Source of the DNA: Caldilineaceae bacterium
GTDB taxonomy: Bacteria; Chloroflexota; Anaerolineae; Caldilineales; Caldilineaceae
Length of the DNA stretch: 64,000 nucleotides
Assembly: GCA_020634815.1 (NCBI GenBank)
Contig: JACKBA010000004.1
Coordinates: forward strand, 186,001-250,000
Direction: 5' to 3'
Both the position numbers and the translations under genes were made by a program. Below, piece after piece: positions 56,056 through 64,000 of the stretch. The notes beneath the pieces were generated by a model. It searched no databases, had not been told where the DNA came from, and saw only the letters and a program-made list of their open reading frames with translations. Positions within the stretch are counted from its first letter, which is position 1. Every line of letters begins with the position of its first letter.

Positions 56056-57453
56056 ATGCAATCAAAACCGAACGGACCGGGCGGCCTGTCGCGGCGCGAT
56101 TTCCTGCGCGTCGTCGGTGGCGGCAGCGCGGCCATGGTCGTGCTGGCAGCCTGCGCGCCGGCCGCGGCGCCGGCCGGGCAGGCGGGCGAGAGCGGGAGCG
56201 CCGCCGCACCGGCACAGGCGGCCGCGGCGCTGACCATCATGGCCTTTGGCCAGGCCGATCAGCCGGCCTTCCAGGGTGTGGCGGACGAATACATGAAGCG
56301 CAACCCCGACGCCAAGGTCGAGGTCGTCTTCCTGCCCAACGATGAGAGCTACTACGCCGCGTTGCAGACGCAGTACGCCGGCGGCAGCAACCCCGACATA
56401 GCCTCCATGCAGGGCTGGGGCTTCCAGATCTTCGCCGACAACGGCGCGCTCACCGGTCTCAACGAGCTGCGCCAGCGCGACAGCTTCGACTACGCCTGGG
56501 CCGACAGCCAGTCCGTGCGCGATTACACGATCCGCAACGGCGACACCTACCTCACGCCCATGCAGTTGGCGACGATGGTCATGTTCTATGCCAAGAAGCC
56601 CTTCGACGAGGCGGGCATCCCTTACCCGACCGACGACTGGACCTTCGAGGAATTCGTCGACATCGCCCAGAAGCTGACGAACACGAGCGGCGAGACCAAG
56701 CAGTGGGGCTACCAGGCCAATGGCAACTGGTTCCGCGACATCCACTGGATTCGCGGCAGCGGCGCGCAGGAGTTCGATACGCTCATCGATCCCAAGACGT
56801 CGCAGTTCAACCAGCAGCCCATCGTCGACATCGTGCAGCTTGTGGCCAGTGACTTCTACCACAGCATGGGTATCAGCCCGTCGCCGGCCGACCTGGACGC
56901 CGGTTCCGGCGGCATCGAGGCCGGGCAGTCGGCCATGAAGTATGAAGGCGCGTGGTGGTTCCCGCGCATGGTCACGCCCGAGATGCGCGATTCGGGCACC
57001 GCCGTTGACTTCGACGTGGTGCTCATGCCCAAGCAGCAGGACGAGAATCGCCCGCACCGCGGCTGGGCCGAGGGCGTCGTCATGTTCAGCACGGCGCCGA
57101 CTGAGCCGGCCTGGGATCTGATCAAGTTCATGAGCGGCGAGGAGGGTCAGAAGATCTTCTCGGCGATCTCCGGCCGCATCCCCAACAACGTGGATCTGAT
57201 CGACACCTTCTGGGCGCCGACGGTCAAGGAGAATCACGGCCTCAGTAATACACAGGCCTTCATCACCGCCTTCTCCAACGGCGTGGCCGACGTCATCAGC
57301 GGCCTGCCGCGCACGCAGTACTGGAACGAAGTCGTCAAGCCCGTGGGCTGGGACCCGCTCATTGCCGGTTCCGCCAGCGCCGCCGACGTGCTGCCTGCCG
57401 TCGATGCAGGCGTGCAGAAGCTGCTGGACGACTACTGGGCGTCGGTGAGTTAG
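56056..57453 (+). CDS. ABC sugar transporter, substrate-binding lipoprotein (CUT1)
   Basis: 465 residues. Tat motif (SRRDFLRVVG), hydrophobic core and lipobox LAACAP, then an Ala/Gly linker and a family 1 solute-binding domain (FQGVADEYMKRNPDAKVEVV, MVMFYAKKPFDEAGIPYPTD, VMFSTAPTEPAWDLIKFMSG). Its sequence is clearly different from the binding protein at 48021, so the ligand probably differs. AGAGGAGG precedes the ATG. The permease pair begins 170 bases downstream after a word-repeat region. Confidence 0.92.
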   Translation: MQSKPNGPGGLSRRDFLRVVGGGSAAMVVLAACAPAAAPAGQAGESGSAAAPAQAAAALTIMAFGQADQPAFQGVADEYMKRNPDAKVEVVFLPNDESYYAALQTQYAGGSNPDIASMQGWGFQIFADNGALTGLNELRQRDSFDYAWADSQSVRDYTIRNGDTYLTPMQLATMVMFYAKKPFDEAGIPYPTDDWTFEEFVDIAQKLTNTSGETKQWGYQANGNWFRDIHWIRGSGAQEFDTLIDPKTSQFNQQPIVDIVQLVASDFYHSMGISPSPADLDAGSGGIEAGQSAMKYEGAWWFPRMVTPEMRDSGTAVDFDVVLMPKQQDENRPHRGWAEGVVMFSTAPTEPAWDLIKFMSGEEGQKIFSAISGRIPNNVDLIDTFWAPTVKENHGLSNTQAFITAFSNGVADVISGLPRTQYWNEVVKPVGWDPLIAGSASAADVLPAVDAGVQKLLDDYWASVS

Positions 57454-57461
57454 GGATAGAA

Positions 57462-57600
57462 AGATGACAAGATGATGGGGTGAGAAGATGAGGGGTTGTT
57501 TGAGGTGTTGAGGTTATGGGGTGTTGGGGAAAATCCCCTCACCGCCTCATCTTGTCATCTTCTCAAACATGCCCTCACCCCCTCATCTTGTCATCTTGTC
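57462..57600. repeat. Intergenic inverted repeat of TGTCATCTT words
   Basis: Left arm GATGACAAGATGATGGGGTG, then AGAAGATGAGGGG. Two right-arm copies CCTCACCGCCTCATCTTGTC and CCTCACCCCCTCATCTTGTC follow. A GAGGTGTTGAGGTTATGGGG run lies in the middle. It interrupts the operon between binding protein and permeases and ends just before the permease ribosome-binding site. Confidence 0.78.
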
Positions 57601-57623
57601 AGAACTCCCCACTGGAGAAGACC

Positions 57624-58535
57624 ATGGCAACTGCATCACCGGCGCGCCCGCGTCGCTCGGCCTTTCGCCGCCGCGAGGTGATCGAGGGCTATCTCTTTGC
57701 GTCGCCCTTCATCATCGGCTTTCTGGTCTTTATTGCCTTCCCGATGATCTGGGCCTTCGTGCTCATGTTTCAGCGCTACAACCTGCTGCGCCCGCCCATG
57801 TTTATCGGGCTGACCAACGTACAGGACATGCTTGCCGACCCCAAGACGTGGCAGTCCATGTGGAACACGATCTACTACGCGTTCGTCAGCGTGCCGCTGC
57901 AACTGGCACTGGCCTTTGGCTGCGCGGTGCTGCTCAACCAGCCCTTGCGCGGGCGCAACTTCTACCGAACCGCGCTCTACCTGCCGGTCATCGTGCCCAT
58001 CGTCGTCAGCGCGTTTATTTGGCAGCGCGCCTATCACCCGGACTTCGGCATCATCAACGAGATGATCGGCTGGTTCGGCATTCCGCCGCAGCAGTGGCTC
58101 TTCGAGCCGGTGCTGGCCAAGCCGGCCTTCATCTTTATGCGCATCTGGGTCATGGGCACGCAGATGGTGATCTTCCTGGCCGGGCTGCAAAACGTGCCGC
58201 AGTCGCTGCTGGAGGCGGCCGCGCTGGACGGCGCCAATGCCTGGCGCAAGTTCTGGAATGTGACCGTGCCGATCATGACGCCGGTCATCTTCTTCAACCT
58301 CATCGTCGGCATCATCGGCAACTTCCAGGTCTTTGCGCCGGCGCTCATCATGACCAAGGGCGGGCCGCAGGATGCCACACTCTTCATGGTGCTCTACATC
58401 TATCGCAACGCGTTCGAGTACAGCAAGCTTGGCTATGCCGCGGCGCTGTCGTGGCTGCTCTTCCTGTTTATTATCCTCCTGACGATCATCCAGTTCCGCG
58501 GTTCGGGGCGCTGGGTCTTCTACGAGTCGGACTGA
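57624..58535 (+). CDS. ABC sugar transporter permease, first subunit (MalF-type)
   Basis: 303 residues with six membrane helices and the EAA loop LEAAALDGANAWRKFWNVTV. GGAGAAG precedes the ATG at 57624; in-frame upstream ATGs fall within the repeat and are rejected. It works with the permease at 58549 and the lipoprotein at 56056. Confidence 0.92.
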   Translation: MATASPARPRRSAFRRREVIEGYLFASPFIIGFLVFIAFPMIWAFVLMFQRYNLLRPPMFIGLTNVQDMLADPKTWQSMWNTIYYAFVSVPLQLALAFGCAVLLNQPLRGRNFYRTALYLPVIVPIVVSAFIWQRAYHPDFGIINEMIGWFGIPPQQWLFEPVLAKPAFIFMRIWVMGTQMVIFLAGLQNVPQSLLEAAALDGANAWRKFWNVTVPIMTPVIFFNLIVGIIGNFQVFAPALIMTKGGPQDATLFMVLYIYRNAFEYSKLGYAAALSWLLFLFIILLTIIQFRGSGRWVFYESD

Positions 58536-58548
58536 GACGGATTACGCC

Positions 58549-59469
58549 ATGCAACAGACTATCGATCCGGCGGTTATCGAGCAGGTACAGCGCCACGCGG
58601 CGGCCCAGAAGCGGCGCCGTCAAGCAGTCGACGCGTTCATGCGCGTCCTGGCCCATGTGGTTCTCCTGCTGCTCTCCTTCATGGCGCTCATTCCTGCCAT
58701 CTGGATGATCTCGTCGTCGCTCAAGGCACCCACTGAGATCTTCGTCACGCCCATCAAGTGGATACCAGACCGGCCGCAGTGGAGCAATTACCCGCGCGCC
58801 TTTGAGCTGGCGCCGCTTTGGCTCTACTTCGCCAACACTATGATCGTCTGCGTCATCGCCGTGATCGGTACGACGCTCTCGTCGTGCCTGGTCGCCTACA
58901 GCTTCTCGCGGCTGCGCTGGCCCGGCCGCAACTTCTTCTTTGGCCTGTTATTGACAACGATGATGCTGCCCGCGATCATCCTCATCGTGCCGCGCTTCCT
59001 CATGTTCAGCTATGTCTTCGTGTGGCCCTTCAAGTGGATCGGCACTTTCCTGCCGTTGGTGGTGCCGACCTTCTTCGCCGTGCAGGGGCTGTATGTCTTC
59101 CTGCTGCGCCAGTTCTTCCTGGGCATCCCCGTGGAACTGGAGGACGCCGCCCGCATCGATGGCGCCAGCACCTTCCGCATCCTGTGGCAGATCTTCATCC
59201 CGCTGAGCAAGCCGGTGCTGATCACCGTTGTGATCCTGACCTTCATCCAGTTCTACAACGAGTTCCTCGAGGCGCTCATTTACCTCAAGCCGGCCACGTG
59301 GACGCTGGCCGTGGGCATCCGCGCGCTTAACGACGCTGCCTACGCCACGAGCTGGGAGATCATCTTCGCCACCGGCACCTTCATGTTGGCGCCGCTCGTG
59401 ATCCTCTTTTTTGCGGCGCAGCGCTACTTCGTCGAGGGCATCGCGCTGACCGGCTTCGGCGGGCGGTAG
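58549..59469 (+). CDS. ABC sugar transporter permease, second subunit (MalG-type)
   Basis: 306 residues, six membrane helices, with the EAA loop LEDAARIDGASTFRILWQIF and typical end FFAAQRYFVEGIALTGFGGR. It begins 13 bases after its partner. Like the first importer, it has no ATPase gene in the cluster. Confidence 0.92.
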   Translation: MQQTIDPAVIEQVQRHAAAQKRRRQAVDAFMRVLAHVVLLLLSFMALIPAIWMISSSLKAPTEIFVTPIKWIPDRPQWSNYPRAFELAPLWLYFANTMIVCVIAVIGTTLSSCLVAYSFSRLRWPGRNFFFGLLLTTMMLPAIILIVPRFLMFSYVFVWPFKWIGTFLPLVVPTFFAVQGLYVFLLRQFFLGIPVELEDAARIDGASTFRILWQIFIPLSKPVLITVVILTFIQFYNEFLEALIYLKPATWTLAVGIRALNDAAYATSWEIIFATGTFMLAPLVILFFAAQRYFVEGIALTGFGGR

Positions 59470-59486
59470 GCGATATGCGAAGATAC

Positions 59487-59534
59487 ACGAAGGGTCACGA
59501 AGCGCAGTCGATACTGCGCTTCGTGACCCTTCGT
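59487..59534. terminator. Perfect 22-base hairpin between convergent genes
   Basis: ACGAAGGGTCACGAAGCGCAGT, written here as ACGAAGGGTC plus ACGAAGCGCAGT, with its exact complement and a CGAT loop. The CACGAAG words relate it to the other intergenic repeats. It lies 17 bases past the permease stop, convergent with the exporter operon. A terminator role is likely. Confidence 0.72.
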
Positions 59535-59614
59535 TGGCCGTCCTTTCCAGTGGCTAGCAGAACCTATAGTTCCACATACCACATCATCTTCATCAAGCCA
59601 TCAACTAATCAAAG

Positions 59615-61614
<2,000 letters not shown>

Positions 61615-61618
<4 letters not shown>

Positions 61619-63534
61619 TGCGCCACCTCCATTTCTGTGCCGGCCAGGATAGCCGTCTCGCCAGCCGGGTCTTCGACAAGCTGGCTGCGGTAGATGTCGG
61701 CATAGATCGGGCTGCTCTCGATCAGGTCGGCGTGGCGGCCCTGCGCGACGATCTTGCCCTTCTCCAGCACGATGATGTTGTCCGCCGTCAGCACCGTGCT
61801 GATGCGCTGTGCGATGACGAAGCTGGTGCGCCCTTCCATGAGCCGGTCGAGCGCGTTCTGGATGAGCACCTCGGTCTGTACGTCGACGGCACTGGTGGAG
61901 TCGTCCAGGATGAGGATGCGCGGGTTGAGCAGCAAGGCACGTGCAATCGCAATGCGCTGCTTCTGCCCGCCGCTGAGCGTCGTGCCGCGCTCGCCCACCG
62001 GCGTGGTGTACCCTTCCGGGAAGCCCGTGATGAAGTCATGCGCAGCCGCGGCCTGGGCCGCCGCCTCCACTTCTTCGTCGGTGGCATCGGGCCGGCCAAA
62101 GGCGATGTTGTCCCGAATCGTGCCCGTGAAGAGATTGGTCTCCTGCAGCACGATGCCGATCTGCCGGCGCAGCGACTCGATGGTGACGTCGCGCACGTCA
62201 TTGCCGTCGACGAGAATGCGCCCGCCGGTGACGTCGTAGAAGCGCGGGATCAGGTTGATGACGCTGCTCTTGCCGCTGCCCGTGGCCCCAAGGATGGCGA
62301 CGGTCTGTCCCGGCTCGGCACTGAAACTCACATCGTTGAGCACCAGGTCCGTGCTGCCGAAGTAGCGGAAGGAGACGCCATCGAAGACGACCGCGCCTTC
62401 GACCGGCGGCAGCGGCTTCGCATCCGGCTTGTCGGTCACCTCGTTGTGCGCATCGAGGATTTCGTAGACGCGGTTGGCGCTGGCCGCGGCCTGGCTCATC
62501 TGCGAGATGATGAAGCCGAGCTGGCCGAGCGGGAAGAAGACGTAGACCAGGTAGAGGCTGAACTTCTGCCACTCGCCGATGGTCAGCGTGCCGGCGATGA
62601 TCTGGTTGCCGCCAAAGTAGAGCACGGCGGCCTGGCCCAACTGGGCGATGAGGAAGATCACCGGGAAGAGAAAGCTGAAGATGCGCGCCACGGTGATCTG
62701 CTGGTTCATCAGGTCGTCGGCCGCGGCGTCGAAGCGCTTCTGTTCGGTTGGCTCAGTGGCAAAGGCCTTGACGACTTTGATGCCGGCAAGGTTTTCCTGC
62801 AAGACCGTGTTGAGCGTCGAGAGCTTCTGCTGCACCTTGACGAAGAGCGGCTGCGTCACCCCGCCGAAGACCATGAACATGACCATGGCCACGGGCAGGA
62901 TCGGCAGGATCACCAGCGTCAGTTGCAGGTTGGTGAAGAGCAACATGATCAGCGCGCCCGTCAGGAGCACCACCGCCTGCACCGCCAGCAGCAGACCCTG
63001 GCCGATAAAGAGACGCACCTTCTCCACGTCGTCCGTGGCGCGGATCATCAATTGCCCCGTGCGGTTACGGTCGTGATAGCTGAAGGAGAGCCGCTGAATC
63101 TTGGCAAAGAGTTCGTTGCGGAAGTCGAAGGCGACGCTCTGCCCCGCCTTTTCCGACATGTACGACTGGGCGAAGGCAAAGAGCCCGCGCACCACCGCCA
63201 GCACTAGAATCAGCGCAATCGACCAGTAGAGTGGCGCCAGCGGGTTGGCCAGGATACTGTTGAACTCTTCCATCGTCATGCCGGCCTGGCTGACGACCGT
63301 GCTCTGCACCTGCGCGGGCTGGGTGGCAAGCTGCTGTGCCATCATGCCGCGCGTCACCGCATCGAGGATGTTCTGCACCAACTGTGGTACGAGCAACTGC
63401 GCGCCCGTGCTCAAGAAGAGCGCAACATAGGCCGCAATGGTGATATTTCGATAATGTCCGAGAAAGCGGATCGCTCTCCCCAGGTTTTTGAAGCTGGGTT
63501 TCTCCCGCTTCGGGCGCTTCGCGTCTGCTGTCAC
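61615..63534 (-). CDS. ABC exporter half, degenerate ATP site
   Basis: 639 residues: six membrane helices (about 30-345) and an ATPase domain with Walker A GATGSGKSSVIN and a perfect signature LSGGQKQRIAIARAL. Walker B reads ILILDDSTSAVD (Asp for the catalytic Glu) and the H-loop reads IAQRIST (Gln for His). This asymmetry is known from heterodimeric exporters such as BmrCD and TM287/288, where one site binds ATP without hydrolysing it. It is the first gene of the exporter pair, with a MarR regulator upstream on the same strand. Confidence 0.92.
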
Positions 63535-63579
63535 GCCTCCCCCTTTTCTGTCATGTCTGCCGTGTTCGCTGTTGTACCT

Positions 63580-63679
63580 AATTCAGTAGTTCATGATCTG
63601 TAGTGACGGCTTCAGCCGTGTCAGAGAAACTCAACGACTGAAGTCGTTACTACGACGAGAATCGTGAACTGCTGAAATT
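63580..63679. repeat. MITE-like 100-bp palindromic element
   Basis: The outer ends AATTCAGTAGTTCATGATCT and AGAATCGTGAACTGCTGAA are imperfect inverted repeats. Inside them lie GTAGTGACGGCTTCAGCCGT and the inverted relative AACGACTGAAGTCGTTACTA. The inner unit also occurs at 12386-12406. The whole can fold into a single long hairpin and has no coding capacity. Confidence 0.6.
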
Positions 63680-63699
63680 CCCTTGTCGGAGCCGGTGCG

Positions 63700-64000
63700 T
63701 CAATTCTTTTCTGCCTGCGCCGTGTACTCGCATTCTGCCCGCAGCGCCGAGTGCAGCTTGTTGAGGATACCGACCAACTGCTCGCTCTCCTGCGGTGTCA
63801 GGCAGGCGATGAGTTCATTCAGCCGCTGCACATGGCCCGGCGTACACCGCTGCACCACGGCACGGCCCTCCTCCGTGAGCCGGATCTTGAACTGGCGCCG
63901 GTCGGCCAGGTCCAGCTCGCGCTCGACCAGCCCCGCCTCTTCCAGCCCGCGCAGGTGTTCGCTGATTGTGTTCTTGCTGACCTGCTGCGTGCGGCTCAGA
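63700..64000 (-). CDS. MarR-family transcriptional regulator (5' part beyond window)
   Basis: About 99 C-terminal residues are present. They include the recognition helix region LSRTQQVSKNTISEHLRGLE, the wing LVERELDLADRRQFKIRLTE, and a C-terminal dimerisation helix. MarR proteins repress neighbouring exporter genes until a ligand releases them; the heterodimeric ABC exporter follows on the same strand about 165 bases away, beyond a palindromic element. That makes it the probable regulator of the exporter. Confidence 0.87.
   Translation of the reverse strand, partial: LSRTQQVSKNTISEHLRGLEEAGLVERELDLADRRQFKIRLTEEGRAVVQRCTPGHVQRLNELIACLTPQESEQLVGILNKLHSALRAECEYTAQAEKN

Overview
This high-GC window has the look of a Chloroflexota genome, most like the Caldilineae/Anaerolineae. 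The basis is gene content: Thr-Pro-rich lipoproteins, sugar-binding lipoproteins carrying both a twin-arginine motif and a lipobox, a short-form HisG with HisZ, a 7TM hybrid histidine kinase, many Gfo/Idh/MocA oxidoreductases, and intergenic hairpins built from short repeated words. There is no rRNA gene, so the placement is an inference.

Layout. 0-4 kb: a NarL-type response regulator (cut by the window edge) and its kinase, an apolipoprotein N-acyltransferase-like gene and a small lipoprotein. 4-9.5 kb: an accessory, partly AT-richer stretch with an intact IS630-family element, a membrane protein, an orphan MNT nucleotidyltransferase, a 3' fragment of tRNA-Lys, an Mrr-type restriction endonuclease and a gene remnant. 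9.5-14.3 kb: an orphan ParA operon and two secreted proteins. 14.5-18.4 kb: housekeeping genes on the minus strand (hisZ, hisG, rfbC, mtnP, rpmG). 18.5-20.3 kb: a small-protein/HNH pair, a toxin-antitoxin relic and an SRAP (YedK/HMCES) gene. 20.4-30.9 kb: GH43 lipoprotein, PHP phosphatase, two Gfo/Idh/MocA enzymes, a seven-repeat secreted protein, a quinone-oxidoreductase-like enzyme and a metallo-beta-lactamase-fold protein.

31-39.7 kb: a large hybrid histidine kinase, then an mscS operon with a P-loop-like partner, divergent from an unusual GroEL paralogue that has lost the catalytic Asp and is followed by a beta-propeller protein. 39.7-44.4 kb: a sugar-catabolic run (TIM-barrel isomerase, Gfo/Idh/MocA, cytochrome P450, fucose-isomerase-like) in which the last three genes carry about a dozen indels. 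44.4-47.9 kb: two convergent signalling proteins with degenerate domains.

48-59.5 kb: a glycan-uptake locus made of two CUT1-type ABC importers (binding protein plus two permeases each, no ATPase gene), two formylglycine-type sulfatases without signal peptides and a ChbG/YdjC-type deacetylase. Together these suggest import of sulfated, possibly acetylated oligosaccharides followed by cytoplasmic desulfation. 59.6-64 kb: a heterodimeric ABC exporter with one degenerate and one consensus ATP site, and a MarR regulator cut by the window edge.

The most distinctive structure outside genes is a set of about ten intergenic low-complexity 'word' repeats, most of them folding into long imperfect hairpins. 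The best candidates for new biology are the GroEL-like/beta-propeller operon beside mscS, and the desulfation/uptake locus.
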